A stretch of 28,196 nucleotides of DNA, taken from contig JBHJOP010000128.1 in assembly GCA_050329575.1 (NCBI GenBank), forward strand, positions 1 to 28,196. The letters run 5' to 3'. Of this stretch, positions 18,071 to 25,665 are shown one piece after another. This DNA comes from JAUXFS01 sp050329575. Lineage in GTDB: Bacteria > Pseudomonadota > Alphaproteobacteria > Rhodospirillales > Defluviicoccaceae. Within the stretch, counting starts at the first letter, position 1. Each line of letters starts with the position of its first letter. Made by a program: the position numbers and the translations under genes. The notes beneath the pieces were generated by a model, which worked only from the letters and a program-made list of their open reading frames with translations, made no database searches and was not told where the DNA came from.

Positions 18071-19552
18071 CTAACCGGCGAACAACGCCGCAGCCGCAGC
18101 CGCTGCTCCCGACAGCAGCGGCCCCGGCAACAGGAAGAACAACGCCACCACGACGCCGGTTGCCAGCATCACCGCCCGAAGGTCCCGCCCGATGCCGCGG
18201 TCGAACGGTTCCCCGGCCTCGTCGAAGTACATGATCTTGACGATCCGGAGATAGTAGTAGGCGGCAACGACGCTGGCGAGCAGGCCGATGATCGCCAGAG
18301 CGAACAGACCCGCCTCGACCGCGGCGAGGAAGATGTAGAGCTTGCCGAAAAAGCCCGCGAGCGGCGGAATGCCGGCCATCGAGAACATGAACACCGCCAG
18401 CGCCAGCGCCATCAGCGGGTTGGTCTTCGACAACCCGGCGAGATCGGAAATCCCGACCGCCATCTGTTCGCGGCGGCGCATGCACAAGATGCAGGTGAAG
18501 ACGCCGAGATTCATGAACAGATAGATGGTCATGTAGATCAAGACGCCCCGCACGCCGCTCTCGGTTCCGACCGCGAGACCGATCAACGCGTAGCCGACAT
18601 GGCCGATCGAGCTGTAGGCCATCAGCCGCTTGATGTTCTGCTGACCGATCGCCGCGAACGCCCCCAGCACCATCGACGCGATCGAGATGAACACGACGAT
18701 CTGCTGCCACTGTGCCACCAGGTCGCCGAACGGCCCGATCATCACCCGCAGCAGCAGGGCGACCGCCGCCAGCTTTGGCGCCACCGAAAAGAAGGCGACC
18801 ACCGGGGTCGGCGCGCCCTCGTAGACGTCGGGCGTCCACATGTGAAACGGCACCGCCGAGACCTTGAAGGCCAGTCCAGCGAGAATGAAGACGATACCGA
18901 CGATCAGGCCGACCGGAGGCCTGTCGCCATGATAGGCTTCGAACGTCGCGGCCAGCGCATCGAAGCCGGTCGTCCCGGAAAAGCCGTAAACGAGCGAGCA
19001 ACCGTAGAGCAGCATCCCCGAGGCCAGCGCCCCGAGGACGAAGTACTTAAGGCCCGCCTCCGCCGAGCGGACGTCGTTGCGCTGGAACGCCGCCACCACG
19101 TAGAGCGCCAGGCTCTGCATCTCGAGCCCGACGTAGAGCGCGATCAGATCGTTCGCCGAGATCATCATCAGCATCCCGACGGTCGCGAACAGGATCAGCA
19201 CCGCATACTCGAAGCGGGCGATGCGCTCGTTCTCCAGATAGGCCTGGGCGATCACGATCGAGACGCCGGAGGCGATCAGCACCAGGACCTTGAAGAACAG
19301 GGCGAAATCGTCGAGCACGAACATCCCGCCGAACGACTGTGTCGGCCCGCGGACGGCGATCATCGTCACCAGCAGCAACGTCAGCACCAGCGCCAGCACG
19401 CCGAGCCGCGAGACCATCCGCGTCGCCTGCACCGCCGCTGTCCCGTCGCTGTCCTTGTGGAACACCCCCACCAGCAAAAGCCCCATCGCGGAGAAGGCGA
19501 GGAAGATCTCCGGCATCGCTGGGATGAAGTTCGGTACGTCCGCCAGGGGCAT
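18071..19552 (-). CDS. nuoN: NADH-quinone oxidoreductase subunit N
   Basis: A 493-residue antiporter-like membrane subunit of complex I. The membrane-embedded glutamate is at 144 in ALYVGLEMQSLAL. Later blocks include KVSAVPFHMWTPDVYEGAPTP-like text and the KRLMAYSSIGHVGYA motif. There are about 14 predicted membrane helices. The start is ATG 19552-19550 (MPLADVPNFIPAMPEIFLA), 26 bases after the nuoM stop. The frame is open upstream into nuoM, but that extension is not coding. It contributes one of the three antiporter-type proton channels, with nuoL and nuoM. The stop is TAG. Confidence 0.96.
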   Translation of the reverse strand: MPLADVPNFIPAMPEIFLAFSAMGLLLVGVFHKDSDGTAAVQATRMVSRLGVLALVLTLLLVTMIAVRGPTQSFGGMFVLDDFALFFKVLVLIASGVSIVIAQAYLENERIARFEYAVLILFATVGMLMMISANDLIALYVGLEMQSLALYVVAAFQRNDVRSAEAGLKYFVLGALASGMLLYGCSLVYGFSGTTGFDALAATFEAYHGDRPPVGLIVGIVFILAGLAFKVSAVPFHMWTPDVYEGAPTPVVAFFSVAPKLAAVALLLRVMIGPFGDLVAQWQQIVVFISIASMVLGAFAAIGQQNIKRLMAYSSIGHVGYALIGLAVGTESGVRGVLIYMTIYLFMNLGVFTCILCMRRREQMAVGISDLAGLSKTNPLMALALAVFMFSMAGIPPLAGFFGKLYIFLAAVEAGLFALAIIGLLASVVAAYYYLRIVKIMYFDEAGEPFDRGIGRDLRAVMLATGVVVALFFLLPGPLLSGAAAAAAALFAG

Positions 19553-19578
19553 GTCGCAATGGTCTCCCGAACCGCCGA

Positions 19579-21093
19579 CTACCGTTGGAGCATCGACGCG
19601 GTCTCGACGGCCGCGCGCGCCGTTTGCACCCGGTCGAGAAGATTGTCGACCGAGACCTGCATCACCTCGAGGAACGGAGCCGGATACACGCCCATCCACA
19701 ACACCAGCGCCAGCAGCGGCGCGAAGACCGCCATCTCCCGCGGGCTGAGATCGGTGATCTTCTTCAGATGGTCCTTGGTCAGCGCGCCGAAGATCACCCG
19801 TCGATACAGGTACAGCATGTACACCGCGCCGAGAATAACCCCGGTTGCGGTCAGCGCCGCCACCCAGGTGTTGACCTGGAAGGCGCCCATCAACACCAAA
19901 AACTCGCCGATGAAGCCGCCGGTGCCGGGAAGGCCGACGGAAGCGAGCATGAACACCATGAACACGAGCGCGTAAGCCGGCATGCGGTGGACCAGACCGC
20001 CATAGGCGGTGATGTCGCGCGAATGGATGCGGTCGTAGACGACGCCGACGATCAGGAACAGCGCCGCCGAAACCACCCCGTGGCTCAGCATCTGGTAGAT
20101 CGCCCCCTGGACACCGTGCGCCGTCAGGGTGAAGGTGCCGACGGTGACGAACCCCATGTGCGCCACCGACGAATAGGCGATCAGCTTCTTCATGTCCTCC
20201 TGGGCGAGCGCCACCAGCGAGGTGTAGATGACGGCGACGACGCTGAGCGCGAAGATCAGCGGCGCGAACGCGATCGACGCCTCGGGAAACATCGGCAGCG
20301 AGAAGCGCAGGAAGCCATAACCGCCGAACTTCAGCAACACCCCGGCGAGGATCACCGAACCCGCCGTCGGCGCTTCGACATGGGCGTCGGGAAGCCACGT
20401 GTGCACCGGCCACATCGGCACTTTGACCGCGAACGAGGCGAGGAACGCCAGCCACAGCCACACCTGCAGATCGGCCGGGAAGTCATATGTCATCAGCGTC
20501 GGGATGTCGGTGGTGCCGGCCGTGAAGTACATGGTCAGCATCGCCAGCAGCATCAGCACCGACCCGGCGAGGGTGTAGAGAAAGAACTTGAACGCCGAAT
20601 ACACGCGCCGCGGTCCGCCCCAGACGCCGATGATCAGGAACATCGGGATCAGCACGCCCTCGAAAAAGATGTAGAACACGACCAGGTCGAGGGCACAGAA
20701 CATCCCGACCATCATCGTTTCCATCACCAGGAAGGCGATCATGTATTCCTTGACCCGATCGGTGATATTCTGCCAGCTCGCCAGCACGCAGATCGGCGTC
20801 AGCACCGTCGTCAACAGGACGAACAGCATCGAAATGCCATCGACGCCCATGTGATAGGCGATGTCGAAGTCGGGCATCCAGGCGACCCGCTCCTGGAACT
20901 GGAACGCGGCCGTCGTGGTGTCGAACCCGAACCAGATCCCGAGCGACAGCAGGAACGTGGTGACGGAGGTCAGCAGCGCGACGTTGCGGGCGTTGCGCGC
21001 CACCACATCGGGCTCGCCGCGCACGATGAGGATGAAAGCGGCGCCGACCAGCGGCAGGAACGTCACCAGCGACAACAGTGGCAGACTGCTCAT
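19579..21093 (-). CDS. nuoM: NADH-quinone oxidoreductase subunit M
   Basis: A 504-residue antiporter-like subunit of the complex I membrane arm. The key glutamate is 145 in VVFYIFFEGVLIPMFL, and the loop helix lysine region is in the block KVPMWPVHTWLPDAHVEAPT-like sequence that identifies the family. Further blocks are LIAYSSVAHMGFVTVG and MLSHGVVSAALFL. The ATG at 21093 comes 10 bases after the nuoL stop. About 14 membrane helices are expected. The stop is TAG. Confidence 0.97.
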   Translation of the reverse strand: MSSLPLLSLVTFLPLVGAAFILIVRGEPDVVARNARNVALLTSVTTFLLSLGIWFGFDTTTAAFQFQERVAWMPDFDIAYHMGVDGISMLFVLLTTVLTPICVLASWQNITDRVKEYMIAFLVMETMMVGMFCALDLVVFYIFFEGVLIPMFLIIGVWGGPRRVYSAFKFFLYTLAGSVLMLLAMLTMYFTAGTTDIPTLMTYDFPADLQVWLWLAFLASFAVKVPMWPVHTWLPDAHVEAPTAGSVILAGVLLKFGGYGFLRFSLPMFPEASIAFAPLIFALSVVAVIYTSLVALAQEDMKKLIAYSSVAHMGFVTVGTFTLTAHGVQGAIYQMLSHGVVSAALFLIVGVVYDRIHSRDITAYGGLVHRMPAYALVFMVFMLASVGLPGTGGFIGEFLVLMGAFQVNTWVAALTATGVILGAVYMLYLYRRVIFGALTKDHLKKITDLSPREMAVFAPLLALVLWMGVYPAPFLEVMQVSVDNLLDRVQTARAAVETASMLQR

Positions 21094-21103
21094 GGTCGCG
21101 CCC

Positions 21104-23062
21104 TCAGCCCGCCGACCGGAACAGATACCAGGTGATCAGCGCCATCACCCCGATCAGCATCGCGAAGGCGTAATGGAAGACGTAACCGGTCTCCAGGCGC
21201 GAGAACCGGCGGGCGAGGTCGACGGTGGCGGCGGCGATCCCGTCCGGACCGACCCCGTCGATGACGACACCGTCTCCACTCTTCCAGAGGCCGCGGCCGA
21301 GCACGAAGGCAGGGCGGACGAAGACCGCGTTGTAGAGTTCGTCGAAATACCACTTTTTGAGCAGGAACACGTAGACGGCGTGGAACCGCGCCGCCAGCAT
21401 GCGGGGCAGGTCGGGCGCCAGGGCGTACAGCCCATAGGCGGCGGCGATCCCGGCGATCGCGACGATCAGCGGCAGCAGCTTGACCCAGCCGGGGACGTGA
21501 TGGGCGTTCTCGAGTGCCGCATGTTCGGGCAGGATCAGGATCGCCGCGCCCCAGAACTCCGTCGTCCTGTGGCCGACGAACCATTCGTAACCGAGGTAGC
21601 CGGCGAAGATCGCCCCCGCCGCCAGCACCACCAGCGGCAGGATCATCACTTTCGGCGATTCATGAACGTGCGCCATCACCTTGTCGTCGGCGCGGGGGCT
21701 GCCGTGAAAGGTCATCAGCAACAGCCGCCACGAGTAGAACGCGGTCAGGAACGCCGCGGCGATGCCGAGCCAGAACGCATACCGACCGACGCCGGTTTCG
21801 GCGGCGAAGGCGGCCTCGAGCACGACATCCTTGGAGAAGAAGCCGGCGAACGGCCAGATGCCGGCCAGCGCCAGGGAGCCGATCCACATCAGCACGTAGG
21901 TGACCGGGATCATCTTCCAGATGCCGCCCATCTTGCGCATGTCCTGTTCGCCGGACATCGCGTGGATCACCGCGCCGGCGCCGAGAAACAGCAGCGCCTT
22001 GAAGAAGGCGTGCGTCATCAGGTGGAAGATCCCCGCCGAGTATGCCGAGACGCCGCAGGCGAAGAACATGTAGCCGAGCTGCGAGCAGGTGGAGTAGGCG
22101 ATCACCCGCTTGATGTCGTTCTGCACGCACCCTACCGTCGCCGCGAAGATGGCGGTCGACGCCCCGACGATGGTGACGACGGCGAGCGCGGCGTCGGAAT
22201 ACTCGAACAGCGGCGACAGACGGGCGACCATGAACACTCCGGCGGTGACCATCGTCGCGGCATGGATCAACGCCGACACCGGGGTCGGGCCTTCCATCGC
22301 GTCCGGCAGCCAGGTGTGCAGGCCGAGCTGCGCCGACTTGCCCATCGCACCGACGAACAGCAAGAGGCAGACCACGGTGAGCGCGTGGAACTCGCCACCG
22401 AACACGGTGAGAGTGGCATCCGCCTTGCCGCCGGCCGCGGCAAAGATGGTGTCGAGGTGCACCGACTGGAACAGCACGAAGGTCGCGAAAATGCCGAGGG
22501 CGAACCCGAAGTCGCCGACCCGGTTGACGACGAACGCCTTGATCGCCGCCGCGTTGGCCTCCGGCTTGTTGTACCAGAAGCCGATGAGCAGGTAGGAGGC
22601 GAGACCGACTCCTTCCCAGCCGAAGTAGAGCTGTACCAGATTGTCGGCGGTGACCAGCATCAGCATGAAGAAGGTGAACAGGCTGAGGTAGGCCATGAAC
22701 CGCGGGATGCCCGGATCGCCGTGCATGTAGCCGACGGAATAGACGTGGACCATCGTCGAGACGACGGTGACCACCAGCATCATCACCGCCGTCAGGGTGT
22801 CGATCTTGAGCGCCCACGACACCTCCAGCGCCCCGGAGTCGATCCAGGTGAACAGCTCGACGGTGCCGGCGTTGCCCCTGACGACGACGTCGATGAACAC
22901 GATCACCGCGGCGACCATCGATAGCAACAAGGCCCCGCAAGTGATCAGCTGCGCCGCGAGATTGATCCGCGCCTGCCGCTCACGGTCGTCGGCGGTGGTG
23001 AACGCCAGACCGCCGGCGACGATCGCCCCGAGCAGCGGCAGAAACACGACCAAGGTGGACAT
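21104..23062 (-). CDS. nuoL: NADH-quinone oxidoreductase subunit L
   Basis: A 652-residue distal antiporter-like subunit. The conserved glutamate is 150 in YFGWEGVGLASYLLIGFW. The blocks SAQLGLHTWLPDAMEGPTP, STCSQLGYMFFACG and LMTHAFFKALLFLGAGA identify NuoL. The C-terminal extension (about residues 500-652) includes the long lateral helix and final anchor helix typical of this subunit. The start follows nuoK by eight bases. No truncation or frame break is seen. Confidence 0.97.
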   Translation of the reverse strand: MSTLVVFLPLLGAIVAGGLAFTTADDRERQARINLAAQLITCGALLLSMVAAVIVFIDVVVRGNAGTVELFTWIDSGALEVSWALKIDTLTAVMMLVVTVVSTMVHVYSVGYMHGDPGIPRFMAYLSLFTFFMLMLVTADNLVQLYFGWEGVGLASYLLIGFWYNKPEANAAAIKAFVVNRVGDFGFALGIFATFVLFQSVHLDTIFAAAGGKADATLTVFGGEFHALTVVCLLLFVGAMGKSAQLGLHTWLPDAMEGPTPVSALIHAATMVTAGVFMVARLSPLFEYSDAALAVVTIVGASTAIFAATVGCVQNDIKRVIAYSTCSQLGYMFFACGVSAYSAGIFHLMTHAFFKALLFLGAGAVIHAMSGEQDMRKMGGIWKMIPVTYVLMWIGSLALAGIWPFAGFFSKDVVLEAAFAAETGVGRYAFWLGIAAAFLTAFYSWRLLLMTFHGSPRADDKVMAHVHESPKVMILPLVVLAAGAIFAGYLGYEWFVGHRTTEFWGAAILILPEHAALENAHHVPGWVKLLPLIVAIAGIAAAYGLYALAPDLPRMLAARFHAVYVFLLKKWYFDELYNAVFVRPAFVLGRGLWKSGDGVVIDGVGPDGIAAATVDLARRFSRLETGYVFHYAFAMLIGVMALITWYLFRSAG

Positions 23063-23070
23063 CCGCTGCC

Positions 23071-23382
23071 TCAGCCCTTCAACAGATTGATGTCTTCGAC
23101 GGCGATGGTGCCGCGGATGCGGAAGTAGACCACCAGGATCGCAAGCCCGATCGCCGCCTCCGCCGCCGCCACGGTCAGCACGAACATCGCGAACACCTGC
23201 CCCACCAGGTCGCCGAGCTCGACGGAGAACGCGACCAGGTTGATGTTCACCGCCGCCAGCATCAGCTCGATCGCCATCAGGATGACGATGACATTCTTCC
23301 GATTGAGAAAGATCCCGAAGATGCCGATCGCGAACAGCATCGCCGCGACGGAGAGGTAGTGGGGCAGGCCGATCTCGAACAT
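23071..23382 (-). CDS. nuoK: NADH-quinone oxidoreductase subunit K
   Basis: A 103-residue subunit with three membrane helices. Glu39 (LMAIELML) and Glu75 (VAAAEAAIGL) match the essential E. coli residues Glu36 and Glu72 in proton transfer. The start overlaps the nuoJ stop by one base (TGATG), so they are translationally coupled. Length and sequence are standard. Confidence 0.97.
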   Translation of the reverse strand: MFEIGLPHYLSVAAMLFAIGIFGIFLNRKNVIVILMAIELMLAAVNINLVAFSVELGDLVGQVFAMFVLTVAAAEAAIGLAILVVYFRIRGTIAVEDINLLKG

Positions 23383-23996
23383 CAGATGCCTTTCCCCGCC
23401 TGAACCTTCCGCACCTCGATCGAGTCCTCAGGCATCCGCCGCAACTGCTCGCCGATGTCCTGTCGGCGAACCCCCGGCCGCCGCCGGAAGGTCAGCACGA
23501 TGGCGCCGATCATGGCGATCAGCAGCACGACCCCGGCGGCCTGGAACAGGTAGAAGTAGTGGGTGTAGATCAGCCGGCCGAGGGCGTCGGTATTGGTCAT
23601 GGCGTCCGCCGGCGGTGCCGGCGCCTGGATGCCGGCGGCCGCGTCGGGCGCGAAGGTCCAGCCGCCGAGGATGATCAACAGCTCGCCGAGCAGCACCAGC
23701 CCCACCAGTCCGCCGATCGGCAGGTAGCGGAGGAACCCCTGCCGCAGCTCGGCGAAATTGATGTCGAGCATCATCACCACGAACAGGAACATCACCGCCA
23801 CCGCGCCGACGTAGACGATGATCAGGATCATCGCCAGGAACTCCGCGCCCATCAGCAGGAACAGGGCGGCGACGTTGAAGAAGGTGAGGATCAGGAACAG
23901 GACCGAGTGCACCGGATTGCGCGCTGAAATGACCATCACCGCGGCGACCACGGTGACGAACGCGAACAGATAGAAGGCCAGTGCTTGAACGATCAT
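23382..23996 (-). CDS. nuoJ: NADH-quinone oxidoreductase subunit J
   Basis: A 204-residue membrane subunit with about five helices. The family blocks NPVHSVLFLILTF and LGAEFLAM-like MGAEFLAMILIIVYVGAVA are present, the latter containing the pi-bulge region of the quinone-side proton path. The start is ATG 23996 (MIVQALAFYLFAF), with only weak Shine-Dalgarno. The spacer from nuoI (96 bases) is the longest inside the visible nuo operon and holds a G-quadruplex motif and a hairpin. Confidence 0.96.
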   Translation of the reverse strand: MIVQALAFYLFAFVTVVAAVMVISARNPVHSVLFLILTFFNVAALFLLMGAEFLAMILIIVYVGAVAVMFLFVVMMLDINFAELRQGFLRYLPIGGLVGLVLLGELLIILGGWTFAPDAAAGIQAPAPPADAMTNTDALGRLIYTHYFYLFQAAGVVLLIAMIGAIVLTFRRRPGVRRQDIGEQLRRMPEDSIEVRKVQAGKGI

Positions 23997-24037
23997 CGAC
24001 GCCCCGGTTTCGCGACGGTGCCCTCGGATTGCGCGCC

Positions 24038-24056
24038 GCGGCGGAGGCTCCGCCGC
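24038..24056 (-). promoter_or_regulatory. GC hairpin upstream of nuoJ
   Basis: GCGGCGGA and TCCGCCGC form a perfect 8-bp stem with a three-base loop, 41 bases before the nuoJ start. No T-run follows on the mRNA strand, so it is not an intrinsic terminator. Its position beside the G-quadruplex motif suggests a shared mRNA-structure role, such as stabilising a processed end, but that is inference. Confidence 0.45.
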
Positions 24057-24059
24057 TCG

Positions 24060-24088
24060 CCCCTCCCCTTCGATCCCCCTCGGTCCCC
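24060..24088 (-). promoter_or_regulatory. Potential G-quadruplex on the nuo mRNA strand
   Basis: On the coding strand four runs of at least four G (88-85, 79-75, 68-65, 63-60 of 240xx) are separated by loops of 5, 6 and 1 bases. This meets the strict four-G definition. It begins four bases after the nuoI stop codon and precedes the hairpin at 24056-24038. Formation in the cell is untested. Confidence 0.55.
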
Positions 24089-24092
24089 TTCC

Positions 24093-24581
24093 TTAACGGT
24101 AGGGCGCCGTCGCCGCAAGGTTCGCGGCGATCTCGGTCTCCCAGCGGTCGCCGTTGGCGAGCAGCTTCTCCTTGTCGTAGAGCAGCTCTTCGCGGGTCTC
24201 GGTGGTGAACTCGAAGTTCGGCCCCTCGACGATGGCATCGACCGGACACGCCTCCTGGCAGAACCCGCAGTAGATGCACTTCACCATGTCGATGTCGTAG
24301 CGCGTCGTCCGGCGGCTGCCGTCCTCGCGCGGTTCAGCCTCGATGGTGATCGCCTGCGCCGGGCACACCGCTTCGCACAACTTGCAGGCGATGCACCGTT
24401 CCTCGCCGTTGGGATAGCGCCGCAGCACATGCTCGCCGCGGAAACGCGGGCTGAGCGGGCCCTTCTCATAGGGATAGTTGAGCGTCACCTTGGGCCGGAA
24501 CATGTACTTGAACGTGAGTCCCAGGCCCGACATCAATTCGCTCAGGAAGATGGTCTGGGCGGCGCGATCCATGAACCCCAT
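24093..24581 (-). CDS. nuoI: NADH-quinone oxidoreductase subunit I
   Basis: A 162-residue peripheral-arm subunit carrying two 4Fe-4S clusters (N6a and N6b). The two CxxCxxCxxxCP motifs are at Cys63, 66, 69, 73 and Cys102, 105, 108, 112. The N-terminal amphipathic region (FLSELMSGLGLTFKYMF) anchors it to the membrane arm. It passes electrons to NuoB next to the quinone site. The start ATG at 24581 has GAGGAG about eight bases upstream; an internal ATG at codon 4 is an alternative. It ends with TAA. Confidence 0.97.
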   Translation of the reverse strand: MGFMDRAAQTIFLSELMSGLGLTFKYMFRPKVTLNYPYEKGPLSPRFRGEHVLRRYPNGEERCIACKLCEAVCPAQAITIEAEPREDGSRRTTRYDIDMVKCIYCGFCQEACPVDAIVEGPNFEFTTETREELLYDKEKLLANGDRWETEIAANLAATAPYR

Positions 24582-24633
24582 GACGACTCCTCGCTAACCT
24601 CTCTCTCCGTCGTTCTCCGAAGCGCTCCCGGCC

Positions 24634-25665
24634 TCAACCGAGGGCCGGGGCCATGTCGAACGCGATCAGCACCGCGGCGACGATCGCCACCGCGGCCAGC
24701 GATACCGGCAGGAAGACCTTCCAGCCGAGCCGCATCAGCTGATCGTACCGGTAGCGCGGGAACGTCGCCCGCACCCACAGGAACACGAACAGGCAGGCGG
24801 CGATCTTGAGCGCGAACCAGACCGGCCCGGGAACCCAGGTGAACGGAGCGACCTCGAACGGCGGCAGCCATCCGCCCAAGAACAGGATGGTGGTCATCGC
24901 CTACATCAGGATCATGTTCGCGTATTCGCCGAGGAAGAACAGGGCGAACGGCATCGCCGAGTATTCGACGTTGTAGCCGGCCACCAGTTCCGCTTCCGCC
25001 TCCGGCAGGTCGAAGGGATGGCGGTTGGTCTCCGCCAGGGTGGAGACGAAGAAGATCACCGCCATCGGCAGCAACGGCGACCAGAACCAGCCGAGCATCC
25101 CCCACGGCCCCTGCTGCGCGAGCACGATCTGGGTCAGGTTGAGGGAGCCGACGCACAACAGGACGGTGATGATGACGAGGCCCATCGACACCTCGTAGGA
25201 CACCATCTGCGCCGCCGACCGCAGCGCACCGAGAAAGGCGTACTTGGAGTTGCTGGCCCAGCCCGCCATGATGATGCCGTAGACCCCGAGCGACGAGATC
25301 GCGAACAGATAGAGGATGCCGACGTTGATGTCGGCGAGCACGATGCCCTCGCCGAACGGGATCACCGCCCAGGCGACCAGCGACAACAGGAACGTGACCA
25401 TCGGTGCGATCAAGAATACCGCGCGGTTGGCGCGGCTCGGCACGATCGTCTCCTTCAGGAACAGCTTCAAACCGTCCGCCATCGGTTGCAGCAGGCCGAA
25501 CGGCCCGACCACGTTCGGCCCCTTGCGCAGGTGCATCGCGGCGATGACCTTCCGTTCGGCGAACGTCAGGTAGGCGACGGCCATCAGCAGCGGCGCCACG
25601 ATCGCGACGATCTTGATCACGATCCAGAGCGTCGGCCACAGATAGCCGTCCCACAGCTCAAGCAT
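24634..25665 (-). CDS. nuoH: NADH-quinone oxidoreductase subunit H, interrupted by an in-frame TAG
   Basis: The membrane subunit that builds the quinone chamber with NuoB and NuoD. The family blocks AYLTFAERKVIAAMHLRKGP and GPFGLLQPMADGLKLFLKE are present near the N-terminus, and EAEAELVAGYNVEYS, FALFFLGEYANMI and FLGGWLPP further on. After residue 254 (EYANMILM) the same frame has TAG (24903-24901), then continues as AMTTILFLGGWLPPFEV to a TGA at 24636-24634. Relatives usually have serine at that point, so one base change (TCG to TAG) accounts for it. Read through, the product is 343 residues, the normal length. Splitting would leave 254 residues plus an 87-residue piece that could restart at ATG 24897-24895, three bases after the stop. 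The start overlaps nuoG by eight bases (ATGCTTGA). Confidence 0.93.
24901..24903 (-). other. In-frame amber codon inside nuoH
   Basis: The TAG lies between the EYANMILM and AMTTILFL stretches of an otherwise intact nuoH frame. No shift of frame is involved. TAG is the ordinary terminator of at least pyrH, tsf, lolD, proS, nuoM and nuoN in this window, so general recoding of TAG is unlikely. Confidence 0.9.

Noticed and set aside
18056..22924. Long plus-strand open frames opposite nuoL, nuoM and nuoN
   Set aside because: They mirror membrane-protein genes and give His-, Gln- and Arg-rich low-complexity text, the usual antisense artefact.
24901..24903. Genome-wide reassignment of TAG to an amino acid
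   Set aside because: pyrH, tsf, lolD, proS, nuoM and nuoN all appear to end naturally with TAG at the expected family C-terminus, so TAG is in normal use as a stop.
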